Shown here: positions 1 to 10,200 of the stretch, piece by piece | Layout of the letters: each line of letters opens with the position of its first letter | Position numbering within the stretch: position 1 is the first letter of the stretch | NCBI GenBank assembly: GCA_031841125.1 | Contig: CM063108.1 | Location: forward strand, 52,474,122 to 52,538,121 | Reading direction: 5' to 3' | From: Acanthococcus lagerstroemiae | Lineage: Eukaryota; Arthropoda; Insecta; Hemiptera; Eriococcidae | DNA: 64,000 bases | Notes under the pieces: model-generated | Database searches by the model: none | Seen by the model: the letters and a program-made list of their open reading frames with translations, nothing else | Told to the model about the DNA's origin: nothing | Translations under genes and position numbers: made by a program

Positions 1-799
1 AACTCGGAAAAGCGTTGGTCGTCGACGTGAATTCAGTAAACCGATGCCGTGTGCATAAAAGCCGCGCTCTATACGGGTAGGATATCGGGCGGCGCTGCGC
101 TTTGACGTTAAATTCGAAAAGCCTGTGTATGTATAAATGTTAAATCGGATATGTCGAGCGAAAAGTTCGTATATCCGTGAACACGAGTAAACGGAGAGAA
201 AAGGGGCAGCCGTCTTCGTACGTAAATTTCACCGGTCAGTGCCAGTGTGACTTGCGCCTCTTCTTGCGACCGATACCCATTTTTGGTTCGCAAATCGTGT
301 ACGTCCAACCTGGCGAAGAACCGTGCAACGTGTGCCGGTTGACCGCTCGCGCAAACTTTTGCCGGTCGAGCCCATCTTGCGGTCGCTGTTTTCGGGTTAA
401 ACGCGCGGCGGCCTCATCGGAGGGGGGCCGACTGGGGGCCCGGCTGGGAAGTATGCACAGCCATTAAGTTATAATATATAAGATGCCGGCGCGAGACAGT
501 TCTGATGTCGGATGCTAGCCGGGAAATTCGACGGCGTTTGTGAACGCAATAAACGTCGAGTGGCCCGGCCCGTTCCTTTTAGTTTACGACGTCAAAGGCG
601 GCCGAGGCTTTTTCCTTTTTATGAATCAGTCTGTGTAATGTCGATTTACGCGCGTTTAATTCGTTCGCACCGCGATTAAAACTCGCTCTTTTGGAGGTGC
701 TACCTCGCTGACGTCGAAACGTTTCCCAGGTATATGACTCGACAGGGAGGGAGACTCGTGGACACCCGTTGCTTCGATGCAAATCCGTGGGATGTTCGT
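1..799. other. Left-edge DNA without recognisable gene
   Basis: Moderately GC-rich, CpG-containing sequence with only short overlapping open frames in several phases. None shows a domain I recognise. A short TATA-rich stretch lies near 470-480, but nothing ties it to a transcript. I see no repeat shared with the rest of the window. Confidence 0.5.
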
Positions 800-1204
800 C
801 GTCGTCGTCGCTTCTCCTTGGCAGGAAATTGCGTGCATCTTGTTTTTGTCTGTATGATTCGGCTTCTAACGTACTTGATGGTGTCTTTCAGGGTCTTGCA
901 AGGTGAGTTGACTGTCATCAGTTCTGAGCATTTCCTTCCTCTTGATGTGTTACCTTGTATCTTTTCCCGCATCGCTAGCTTAAAAATACTGTTTTCTCGT
1001 ATTTTGTGCGCTAAATATTTCATTTTCCTGTTCTTTATATCTTCGACTATGATTTCCCGTTCTTCTCCAATTCTTGCTAAGACTGTTTTGTTATTTATTT
1101 GTAGGAAAAGATCCTTAACTGTCTTCGGTAACACCACATCTCGAAGCCCGTTATCTTCTTTTCGCATTCCGCACTCATGGTCCGTGTTTTGCAAGAATAT
1201 TAAT
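800..1204 (-). pseudogene. RTE-like LINE reverse transcriptase, C-terminal half (decayed)
   Basis: Minus-strand translation gives the C-terminal region that follows the polymerase domain in RTE-type LINEs. One frame reads FEMWCYRRQLRI, matching the conserved block that precedes the distal tail; a shifted frame continues with IGEEREIIVEDIKNRKMKYL and then a basic tail GNTSRGRK, equivalent to the family's GKRxxGRR motif. Stops and at least one frameshift separate these blocks, so it is dead. The upstream part of the same reading is at 4020-4265, 2.8 kb away on the same strand, ending where this begins. I infer that one LINE was split by the inverted-repeat element at 1205-4019. The clade call rests on motif resemblance only. 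Confidence 0.7.
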
Positions 1205-1306
1205 GTGGTGGTGCGGGGAATAAGGTCCCACTTTGTCGATCTTGGTATTTTGAGACAATAGCAATTTTAGTGTCCATTTTGGAGTGTGAGTGAACTGGGT
1301 AATATT

Positions 1307-1658
1307 CCTTTTGTAGGGTGTGCCAATTCATTTTTCCTTCTGCTGTGTTCCAGAGCGCTTTCGGCTGCTATGCCATCATCAGTGGAGTACCCTAAATGAG
1401 ACTTGTCTTTTGTGGTCCTGTAGTTATAGTCGAGGGTAGTACCGTATGGTGAGCCGGTTTAGTCTCGCGTTCCTATTGGTTGTCTGTGTATATGCAGTCT
1501 TTCCAATCAGTGGTTATTGTTATTGGTTGTGTGTTCTGATTGGTTGTCTGTGGTTGTGCAGTCTGTCCAATCCGTGGGTGTTATGTTATTAGTTGGAATA
1601 AGTTCTCACTTTGGAAGTTAGTTGTTGTATTTATTAGGTTGTTTCGTTTTGTTTTTGC
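1307..1658. repeat. Left inverted terminal repeat of PLE copy 1
   Basis: About 350 bp beginning with CCTTTTGTAGGGTGTGCC. Its reverse complement is found at 3168-3519 with only scattered differences. The repeat contains alternating CCAATCAG/TTGGTTGT-type segments. Confidence 0.85.
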
Positions 1659-1849
1659 AACAAATACCAACCACAAATAGTAGACAGAATAATTAACAAA
1701 CTAACACAACCAAAAAACACAGACACCGAACCAATAACCACAAAAACAGACAAATACGCAGGAGCAATACCATTCACAGGAACACATACATACAAAATAC
1801 AAATACAACATAAAACTCGGAATCAAAAACAGACCACCTCTGATCAAAC
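1659..1849 (+). pseudogene. PLE protein, linker region fragment (frameshifted)
   Basis: Translation matches the linker of copy 2 (34430-34660), for example TKTDKYAGAIPFTGTHTYK. Compared with copy 2 it lacks about 14 bases near 1803, which breaks the frame. The reading is then cut by the solo LTR at 1850 and resumes after 2870. Confidence 0.75.
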
Positions 1850-2870
1850 TGTCGCGTTTCGGGACCGCGGGGGTCAGCGAGACGCGCTTTCCGGGGGAGT
1901 TCGAGCACGGAAGTCGCGTGGATGGGTGACCTCGCGGGGCACATTGCGGGAGCGTAAGCTCCAGAACGCGGACATTTCGACACGAAAATTAGCACGGCAA
2001 ATAATGACACAGAGGGTTGGCAGAGATAGGTATATTCACAAAAAGTATTTACACGAAGACACGAACTAAGATCGAGGCGAGAAGATCGAGCACGGCAATA
2101 ATTACAAGTCCACAGCGAAATAAAGAAAACTAGTTAACGTTAAACCATACACGAGGGGGAGGGGGCGCGAATGCTCCCTGAACACGTAATAACACTACAC
2201 AGTGCGAAGCACAGTCGTGGCGCGACGCGGATACTCTCTAGTGGCACTGGCAACGGGGAAGGCAGTGGACTGCCAGCAGTCAGGAGGAGTTCGGGGTTCA
2301 CCGGTAGCCAGTAAAGCGCGCCGAAGGATGGGAAAAGGATGGTCAGGGTTCACCGGTAACCAGTAAAGCGCGCTGACTTGAGAGGAGTCGGGGTTCACCG
2401 GTAACCAGTAAAGCGCGCCGACAGGAAGGTACTGGGGTTCACCGGTAACCAGTAAAGCGCACACAGTACACAGAGGAAGACTGGAGGAAAGGCAAATGCA
2501 AGGAGAAGAGCTGGGGTTCATCGGTAGCCAGTAAAGCGCTCGCATCTGATCGTAAGGAAGCCAGAAGTGCTAGCAGCAATAAATACCTTCGCAAGAAGCT
2601 TGCCCGAGTTGGCATGTCTACCCTAATTTCTCCGGGTAGTTAAATAGGAAGGAGCAACAGACTTCATCCGCGAGTAACAAACGAACCACCCTCGCACCGC
2701 GAAATCACCCTCGCAGTACGAAGTCGGTTCGCGCAACACAAAAATTGTTCTCTCCATAACCGAAACGCGAGACCCGGTTTTGTGTCGCAGCGCTCGACTA
2801 CGCTTCTAGTGGTGGTGGAATCTTGAAGTATTTTCTCGCCTGAGTAAACAGAGTACGCGCGTACGTAACA
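1850..2870. mobile_element. Solo LTR, 1,021 bp, inserted in the PLE
   Basis: Alignment of PLE copy 1 with copy 2 shows the extra 1 kb precisely. It starts TGTCGCG and ends GTAACA, so it has TG...CA ends, and is flanked by the 4-bp duplication AAAC (1846-1849 and 2871-2874). Copy 2 has a single AAAC at this place. TG...CA with a short duplication is the signature of an LTR retrotransposon. Since no gag or pol lies between two LTR copies, it is a solo LTR left by recombination. A 4-bp duplication would fit a Gypsy-type integrase, but this is inference. It contains five iterations of a 28-bp motif. Confidence 0.8.
2293..2540. repeat. Five spaced copies of a 28-bp motif inside the solo LTR
   Basis: The core GGGTTCACCGGTAACCAGTA followed by AAGCGCG occurs at about 2293, 2345, 2390, 2434 and 2513. 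The start-to-start distances are 52, 45, 44 and 79 bp, and the spacers are unrelated to each other. The first and last copies have GTAGCC where the others have GTAACC, and the last has TCATCGG. This is iteration of a motif with variable spacers, not a simple tandem repeat. Confidence 0.9.
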
Positions 2871-2874
2871 AAAC

Positions 2875-3245
2875 AAATAAGCAATGAAAAAACAGAAGCA
2901 AAGGACAGAAACAACAGCAGCGGAGTATACAGACTGGACTGTGAACATTGTGACATGACCTACATTGGAGAAACAGGCAGAAAATTCACAACCAGAATCA
3001 AAGAACACGAAAAATCACAGAAGCTAAATGATGACAAATCACTGTTTGGAAAACACTGCAATGACCAGGGACACAACAATGACAAATTGACAGAAAAGTA
3101 CAAAATCCTACACACAGAAAACAACACAAGAAACAGAAAATTAAAAGAACAACTAGAAATAATAAAGGCAAGAACAAAACAAAAGAACCTAATAAATACA
3201 ACAACTAACTTCCAAAGTGAGAACTTATTCCAACTAATAACATAA
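2875..3245 (+). pseudogene. PLE GIY-YIG endonuclease domain, copy 1
   Basis: The plus-strand reading contains GVYRLDCEHCDMTYIGETGR (from 2922), with the two diagnostic blocks G-V-Y and Y-I-G spaced as in the GIY-YIG nuclease of Penelope elements, then a conserved basic helix TTRIKEHEKSQK. In the family this C-terminal domain makes the nick used to prime reverse transcription. The reading ends at a stop at 3243-3245, followed by the right inverted terminal repeat. This stretch is still open, but the protein lacks its reverse transcriptase half and its linker is interrupted by the solo LTR, so no functional product is expected. Confidence 0.85.
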
Positions 3246-3519
3246 CACGCACGGATTGGACAGACTGCACAACCAGAGACAACCAATCAGAGCACACAAC
3301 CAATAACAATAACCACTGATTGGACAGACTGCATATTCACAGACAACCAATAGGAACGCAAGGCTAAACAGGCTCACCATACGGTATTACCCTCGATTAT
3401 AACTACAGGACCACAAAAGACAAGTCTCATTTAGGGTACTCCAGTGATGATGGCATAACAGCCGAAAGCGCTCTGGAATACAGAAGAAGGAAAAGTGAAT
3501 TGGCACACCCTACAAAAGG
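3168..3519. repeat. Right inverted terminal repeat of PLE copy 1
   Basis: Reverse complement of 1307-1658. It overlaps the last codons of the endonuclease reading, showing that the terminal repeat includes the 3' end of the coding region, as expected for PLE terminal repeats. Confidence 0.85.
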
Positions 3520-4019
3520 AATAGCAATTTTTGTGAATCAAGGTCAAAACTGTCGAATTCAGAATTCGGGACGATTTCGGTAGAAGGAACCCTCCTCTTC
3601 TGAATGGCGTTATTCGTTTTTCTTTATGAAAACGTACACTCACCTTCTCTGTCATCCAACATTGTTTCGTTATCACTGGAAATTAAATTAAACATTTTAA
3701 CTTCGTGTCAGTTTCCTACTTTATCGAAGAAATTGTTCATAAAATTGCGGAAAAAATGAAATCTCGCGGAGATTTCTAGATTTATTTGTCTCCGAGATAT
3801 GTGACTTTTAATTTGTAAAATTTTGTTTTTGAACCTTTTTAAAATTGCAATTTTTTCAAAATAGGTTTATTGAAGCTTGAACTTTGAACAGCCATATCTC
3901 GGCTAATTTTGGAGCTACAGAGCTCTAATAAGTCTAATTTTATCGGAATTTTATCTAGTATATGCCAGTGCTCAGAACTCCATATCGACAAAGTGGGACC
4001 TTATTCGTTGCACTGCCAC

Positions 4020-4265
4020 TTTGAAAACCATCCATATGTAGCAGCGCACTGTGCTTTTTCGGAGGTTTATGTTCAGCGTTCGACCTCCAAGGACTTTGCT
4101 GAGGTTGTTGAATGCAGCTTTAGACATGCTAATTCGCGTCTTTATTTCTTTAAGATCTCTACCTTCGTTATTTATCAGCACTCCTAGATAGTAGATACCT
4201 AAATTCATTTACGTTTTCGATCTTGATTGTCACAGCTTTATCGTTGTTCTTTGTAAACTTCAATA
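4020..4265 (-). pseudogene. RTE-like LINE reverse transcriptase, segment upstream of the split
   Basis: Minus-strand translation reads IKIENVNEFRYL, then YLGVLINNEGRDLKEIKTRI, KAAFNNLSKVLGG and KSTVRCYIWMVF. This is the stretch just after the polymerase palm in RTE-type enzymes, normally continuing with LLYGxETWT. That continuation, in decayed form, begins just below 1204. A small duplication at the YLG block causes a frameshift. The break falls at the right end of the inverted-repeat element, so this and 800-1204 are treated as one LINE. Confidence 0.75.
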
Positions 4266-4944
4266 CTTTTTTTTCTTTTTTTTTTCTTTTGACTGCAATG
4301 ATTTTCATTCAGTATTTTAATCCTGGGCTATAGTCCGGTACGCTAAGTGAATCGGCCAAAGTCGATTTTTTCATATATTTCACCAGTCCTCCATTTGCAC
4401 TGGCAAAAGAGAATTTAAGAGCCCATCGTCACAATCCTACCTCCTGCAGAGGGGTATGATCTCGAAATATATAGTTTTTATACTTTCACCTCAATCTTGA
4501 GCATTTTTAGTAGAATGGTACAAAATTTTGGCATGTAAGGGAAAAGACTGTCAGTATAAATACAACCAATTTTTTTTTGAAATTCTTTTCTATACCTTTT
4601 CTGACCTCCAAAATCGATATACAACGGAAAAGGAAGCGATTCCGTTGAAAATTTGAATGCCTTTTGGATGCATCACTTCGTGGGATGAGAATTTAGAGAA
4701 TCCGTTAAAAAACTAAATTGTCTCCTATAAGATTTGTGTTGAATTGTGGTTATCTGGAAGATCATTTTCAATTTCTCTAAGACGGCTCTAGGGTAGATGC
4801 GAGAAAAAAGTATACGACCATTCTATAAAAAATACCATTTAGAACAAATTTTGTTTGAAGATTCTGTCCGTATCCGTAATGTTTATTCAGTTTTGGGGCT
4901 AATCAGTTATCAAAATAGAGCCCTCTAATTCTTAATCAAAAAGT
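4266..4944. other. AT-rich non-coding DNA
   Basis: Homopolymer T/A runs and no open frame of note. No repeat boundary could be fixed. It separates two unrelated LINE fragments. Confidence 0.5.
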
Positions 4945-5340
4945 GTGAATAACCTCCGTTTTGCAGGTGATATTGTTATCATCACGAAAAATACAGAAGA
5001 ACTAAGGAGTATGGCGGAGTACTTGAGGAGAAAGAACGAGAAGGTAGGGGCCCTCCATCAGCTTTACCAAAACAAAAATTTTATCAACATAATTTCCTTC
5101 GGCGAGATTAAAATCAACAATAATTTGATTGAGGTTGTTTCCGAGTATACCTGAGCCAAATGGTGTATTTTGTCAACAAAACTGAAAAGTAACTTGAATC
5201 AGAAGGGCAAATGCACGGAGAGCGTTTTGGGCACGAAAACTGGTACTGAAAGGTAACATGAAATTTTTCTGTGTACTTCCAGCCTCTGCCTATTTCATCA
5301 GATGTAATTTTCGTAGTATCTGGAAAACGATGTCGAAACT
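4945..5340 (+). pseudogene. RTE-like LINE palm fragment
   Basis: The frame from 4945 reads MNNLRFAGDIVIITKNTEEL, the catalytic palm motif of RTE-type reverse transcriptase in which the usual FADD is FAGD, so one metal-binding aspartate is lost. It continues through a degraded segment to GEIKINNNLIEVVSEYT, after which shifted frames keep recognisable pieces (VNKTEK, ALKLVLKG-like). A fragment of at most 130 residues with several frameshifts. Confidence 0.7.
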
Positions 5341-6989
5341 AACCATAATCTATGACTCAGAAAATGTAAGAAACGATGTCCAGTATTATAGTTAGCGCAA
5401 TGTTAGACCCTCTTGTGTTTGGGGAGGGGGATTGAATTAGAGGGGAAACAAATGCGAAAAATCAATTATAATAACTTTAAAAACCGATTATTGACGTGCT
5501 TTTGCGAAGCTTTGAAATGTCCTGATGAAAGTGTTCAGAGATCAGACAAAACACTGAAAAGACAATCCAATTTATGTGGTAGTGTAGGGCAGGAGGGTTG
5601 GGGCGATGTGTGGTAAAATTTCAGAGATGGGCTCTACATTGGCTAAGAAGCGTATTCGATGATAACTCGCCGCTCAACCAATCACAAGAGTTAGAGATTC
5701 CGGAAAAATGATGCCAATTCTGCGTTTTCCATCCATACAGCCTGTGTTTCTGTGTAACATTAGAATGGTACATTTTTAATCCTCTTTTCTTCATTTCTTC
5801 TGAGATTACCGTTATAGTTACAAAATTGAAAATAATATCTTGTGTGATTTGCAAACAGGTTTTTCTTAGTTTGATAATTCTCAGTGACTCTGAAGAAAAA
5901 AAAAACTGATTTTTTTTGGTCAAGGAATGTGGCTTTGCCCACAACACAAAATTAGCAACTCAGGGTTTTGTGTGGTTCTTGAATCCGTACAAATAATTTA
6001 CCCCGAATTCCTACTTCTTATCAAAACATTTTCTCACCGATCCGCTCATATTTCAACGAACTAAACCTCTGTGAAGCTCCTCGGAAAACAACATCCCTCT
6101 GTCCGTCCAAAACTTTTTATTACTATTTGTATTTACGGGGAATTAGTTATGCAATTTCATAGACATTATTGCTGTTCTGTATTTTTACGGCAAACAGGTT
6201 AGGCAACTAAATCAACTAGGCACTCGCGCAGTGGCGTTACACGTCTTTATCGGGAACCATGATAACTGATGAGGCATATTGAGTTGAGAAGGGGGGGGGG
6301 GATAAAAAATTTACAGATTCAGGAATACGTATTGTTTTCAGGTTTCCGAAGTCATCAAATTTAGTGTTGATATTGCTTTGCAACTATCAAGAAATTTGAA
6401 GTTGAATAATGGAGTGGTAGGGAAGGATAAATGGTTTGATTACAAAATTTTAAGAACGTTTTTTACTCACTTGATAACTAAGGTACTTGGGTGGAAGGTG
6501 AGAGCTGAGTGATGGATAGATAGACAAAATGCACTATTACGACATGGGTATGGTTTCTTGGGTTCTAGGTTAGGGAACTCAGTTTCGTCTTGGGCAAAAC
6601 TGGGGGGAAAAAGAAGAAAGAAAAAAAAAACCCTGAAAATATTTTACGAAAAATTCTCTGAGGAACAATGTTTGAAACATTTTTTCCTAAGTTTGATGGT
6701 TCTCAATATTTTTGAAGAAAATTGATTTCGGGGGAGGATAACTTAGCTGGCGATACGCGAATTTCGCATATTTTTCTTCGTAAAACTCGGGGGGCGTACA
6801 AATAATTTACGACACACGCTCGTGTATTTTGATTTTCTTTCTTCGCCGAAAGTACATATAAGGCTAACAGGCAAAAATACATTGAGGTCCAGCTTTCGTA
6901 AATCAAAATTTGGATTTTTTCCTTCCGAGGCTCGATGTCACAATATCTCAACGTGCGCTTTCTAATATTAAATCTCATTAATAAGTGGT
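5341..6989. other. Non-coding, AT-rich, no identified element
   Basis: Contains short low-complexity tracts (G-run near 6292-6301, A-run near 6623-6631) and short open frames without recognisable domains. I found no shared repeat or inverted termini here. Confidence 0.4.
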
Positions 6990-8118
6990 ATGCTAATGTT
7001 TAATCCTAAAATTTTCAACAAAACCTTAGGGGGCGACGATATACCGGATAGCTGGGGACTCTTGGAAATAATACTCCTATTCAAGAAGGGCAATCAAGCG
7101 GACATAAATAACTATCGCCCCATAAGTCTTTCGCCTAATATATGCAAGCTATTTATGATGCTTCTAAAAAGCAGAATTTACAGAACCCTAAATTTCAATC
7201 AACCGGTCGAACAGGCAGGGTTTAAAAAAGATTACTCCACGGTGGATCACATTCACACAATAAATCAAATATTAGAAAAAACCAAAGAACATGATATGAA
7301 AATAAGTTTGCTTTTTGTAGATTTCAACAAGACCTTCGACTCCGTAGCCCATGCTAGCATGACAGCAGCATTAACCAAACATTATCCTTACTATAAATAA
7401 GCTAGACAAAAAATCTAAAACTTACGTAAGATTGGATAAAAAAAGGTGAAATCTTTCCAATTCAGAGAGGGGTGAAACAAGGGGACCCTCTCTCTCCAAA
7501 TATTTTTAACGCTATCTTGGAGGAAATTTTCATGAAATTGGAATTGGATGGACGGGGACTGAATATAATGACAAACGAGGAAGGAATCGAATCTATCAAA
7601 CTAGGGGAATTAACAATCAAAAAAGTAAAAGAATACAAATACCTGGGCCAGAATATGTCCTTCGACGGAAGGGCATCAAAAGAAATAAGCTACTGAATAG
7701 CAAACGCATGGCGGGCTTCTTGGGCTAAAAAGACAATTCTAAAAAGTAAAATAAAACTTACGAGTAAAATAAAAGTTCTGGAAATGTGCGTGATGCCGGT
7801 GCGGGGCTACGGGTGTGAGACGTGGGCTTTGACAAGGAAGCTTACCTCTAAACTTAAGAAAACCCAGTACGCAATGCTGAGGAGCATACGTAATATCAAG
7901 TTGAAAGACAAGATTAGTATCAATAAAATAAAAGAGAAAACAAAAATCAAAGACATCGGATATATCATTAAAAGGCTCAAATTCAAGTATGCAGGACATA
8001 TGGCCAGGGGGGGACAGGAACAAATGAAACTTGTTGGAAACACAGTGGGTCCCACGGAACATGAAAAGGAAACGAGGGAGGCCACCCACAAGATGGATAG
8101 ACGACTGGGAAAAAATGC
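6990..8118 (+). pseudogene. RTE-like LINE reverse transcriptase lacking the YxDD box
   Basis: The reading runs IPDSWGLLEIILLFKKGNQ, NNYRPISLSPNICKLF and SLLFVDFNKTFDSV (finger and palm motifs, including the first catalytic Asp region), then GVKQGDPLSPNIFNAILEEI, then jumps at about 7566 directly to TNEEGIESIKLGELTIKKVK, EYKYLGQNMSFDGR and CVMPVRGYGCETWALTRK. The segment that should contain the F/Y-A-D-D catalytic box is missing, apparently by internal deletion. Frameshifts occur near 7400, 7690 and 8025. The C-terminal motif KRKRGRPPTRWIDDW is present and fused in frame to a Jockey ORF2 at about 8118. Confidence 0.85.
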
Positions 8119-10047
8119 GTCAGTCTTTGAATGATTCCATACACCTGAAAATAAAGCTCAAAACGCCTGCAGATCTCGACCTTGCGGTTGATAACTTTAC
8201 ATCGCTCGTTGTCAACGCAACGGCTGACGCTACACCGGTCCAGAATACAGTTATTAATCGAGAAATACTGTATCCACACCACATTCGCGAGATGGTTTCT
8301 AAAAGACGCGCAGCGCGTAAGAGACGGCAGCGTACGCGCGATCCAGCTGACAAAACTACCTTCAACAAACTCAGCAAGCAGACGACCGAATTAATCCAGG
8401 AGATGAAACAGAGTTCACTCAACGAATATCTGACTGACCTCTCACCGGCGAAAGAAAAGGGCTACTCCATATGGAAAGCCACCCGGAGGCTCAAGCGTCC
8501 ATTCATCAGTGAAGTACCTATCCGAAATCAACAGGTAAATTGGACCAGGAGCGACGAAGAGAAAGCAGAGGCTTTTGCATCATTCTTTGAGAACATATTT
8601 CAGCCAAACGATATATCCTCTAACATTGAAATCGCAACCAAGTCAGCAGACGACGTACCTGTTGCTCTATTCACACCCAAAGAAGTTGCTCATGAGATCG
8701 ACAAGCTGAACATCAAAAAAGCACCTGGAATCGACAGAATTTCAGCTAGAATGCTTCAAGAACTTCCAAAAAAAGCGATTGTATATCTCGTATATGTCTA
8801 CAACGCCATCCTGAGAATCAAGTACATTCCTTATAAATGGAAGCAAGCAAAAATCATTGCGATTCCCAAGCCAAACAAGCCACTTGCCGAACTGCAGTCG
8901 TACAGACCCATTTCTCTGCTGTCGATACCTAGTAAACTGCTTGAAAAGCTCTTCTTAAAGAGACTCAAGCCCCTTGTCGACAAGGAAGCCTTCATACCCG
9001 ACACGCAATATGGGTTTCGTAGTCAGCACTCTACTATTGATCAAATTCACCGCATCACAAGATTGATAGAAAACGCAATGGAGGACAAGAAATACTGCCC
9101 AGCCATCTTCTTAGATGTATAGAAAGCCTTTGACAGAGTATGGCATGAAGGCCTACTCCACAAACTTAGCCGGTTCCTCCCTGGAAACCACTGCGAAATA
9201 CTAGAGTCCTACATACACAACAGAAGCTTTCAAGTTCTGTACAACGACGCTTTATCAAGCCGTATGACAATTAGAGCCGGCGTCCCTCAAGGAAGTATCC
9301 TTGGGCCGCTACTCTATATCATATACGTGGCAGATACCCCCGTGACGACCAGAACAGAAGTAGCTATCTTCACTGATGACACAGCCATCTTATCAGCAAA
9401 CAGTACATACGAGCATGCAGTTGCAGACCTACAATCAGCAGCCGACAAAGTCTGCAACTGGGCGCAAAACTGGAAGATTAAAATTAACGAACGGAAATCT
9501 GTCAGGGTTGATTTCATCCTTCGCCCCAGCAGCTACATTCCGACGACCATAAACGAGAGATTCATCGCGCGATCTGACTCAGCAAAATACTTGGGGATGC
9601 ATCTCGACCGACGCATGAACTGGAAAGTTCGTGTGAAGAAAAAGCGAGAGGAGCTGAACATCAAGCTGCGAAAAATGTATTGGTTAATCGGGTATCGATC
9701 GCCTATGAATCTAACCAACAAACTTATTATCTACAAGACGATTCTCAAGCCTGTATGGACCTAAGGCCTGCAGATCTGGGGCACAACAAAAAAAAACGAA
9801 TCGACTTATTATCCAACGCTTCCAAAATAAGGTACTGCGTCAAATCACCAACGCGCCATGGTATGTGACGAATGCACTCCTCCATCGCGACCTTAATGTT
9901 CCCGAAATCGATGAAACGATCAAAGTCCATGCGAAGAGGCACGAACACCGGCTCCACAAACATCCGAACACCACCGCGCTCGAGCTTCTCGACACCGGCG
10001 CCGACACCAGAAGGCTCAAAAGGTTGAAGCCACATGAACTTGTCTAA
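8118..10047 (+). pseudogene. Jockey-type ORF2 reverse transcriptase (two stops)
   Basis: Reading from the junction: linker RQSLNDSIHLKIKLKTPADL, then NIKKAPGIDRISARMLQELP, SYRPISLLSIPSKLLEKL, QYGFRSQHSTIDQIHRI and FLDV, a stop (TAG at 9120), then KAFDRVWHEGL, GVPQGSILGPLLY and FTDDTAIL, with the catalytic box as TDD. A second stop at about 9762 follows LKPVW, where the family has the tyrosine of LKPVWTYG. The C-terminal tail NALLHRDLNVPEI to KRLKPHELV ends at 10047. The two stops are the main obvious lesions in about 640 codons, so this copy looks younger than the surrounding RTE scraps. In its family the protein copies the element RNA at a nick made by an N-terminal endonuclease, which is absent here. 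Confidence 0.88.
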
Positions 10048-10200
10048 CGTTACCAAATACGTACTCTGTATCTGTCATTAAAAAATCTGACTTAGGCACT
10101 GGCCGACGTCAAAAATAACTGCGATGATTTTTACTATGAACTGTATCTGTGTATGCCCCTCGGGCAGTTCGATAATAATAAAGAGTTGAAAAAAAAAAAA
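8118..10200 (+). mobile_element. Jockey-clade LINE, 5'-truncated, with poly(A) tail
   Basis: An insertion running from inside ORF2 to a 12-bp poly(A) run at 10189-10200, with a 3' untranslated region of about 140 bp ending in AATAATAAAG before the A tract. The 5' break falls in GACTGGGAAAA, a string that fits both the RTE tail and a Jockey ORF2, so the junction may have formed at microhomology. I could not identify a target duplication. Confidence 0.8.

Larger units (their letters stand above)
1269..3519 (+). mobile_element. Penelope-like element, copy 1, 5'-truncated, with inverted terminal copies
   Basis: The element is bounded by a perfect 12-bp target duplication AATAGCAATTTT at 1257-1268 and 3520-3531. 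Its two ends are long inverted copies of one another (1307-1658 against 3168-3519), the arrangement known for Penelope elements whose terminal repeats can be inverted. The plus-strand interior encodes the linker and GIY-YIG endonuclease end of the PLE protein; the reverse transcriptase part is missing. The left end carries a further 38 bp (1269-1306) that is absent from the right end here but present at the right end of copy 2 (34363-35144), so it belongs to the element. The interior is interrupted by a solo LTR at 1850-2870. Confidence 0.85.
1205..4019. mobile_element. Inverted-repeat element (about 0.55 kb of own sequence) inserted in the LINE, itself interrupted
   Basis: The left end (1205-1240) and the reverse complement of the right end (3984-4019) agree at about 31 of 36 positions and share the 20-mer ATAAGGTCCCACTTTGTCGA. 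The element lies exactly between the two halves of a minus-strand RTE-like LINE. After removing the PLE and one copy of its duplication, the element is about 550 bp, AT-rich and non-coding, as expected for a MITE or other non-autonomous DNA element. I could not find a clear target-site duplication at the outer ends, so the exact boundaries and superfamily are open. Confidence 0.6.

Noticed and set aside
734..1261. 175-codon plus-strand open frame
   Set aside because: It is the shadow of the minus-strand RTE C-terminal reading at 800-1204 and crosses the end of an inverted-repeat element.
2293..2540. CRISPR-like array
   Set aside because: Five similar 28-bp motifs with unique spacers superficially resemble CRISPR, but spacer lengths vary from 16 to 51 bp, the locus lies in a eukaryotic LTR, and there are no cas genes.
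2195..2545. Minus-strand frame with repeated ALYWLPVNP-like peptides
   Set aside because: The apparent peptide repeat is the translation of the 28-bp motif in the solo LTR; the copies fall in different frames, so it is not a repeat protein.
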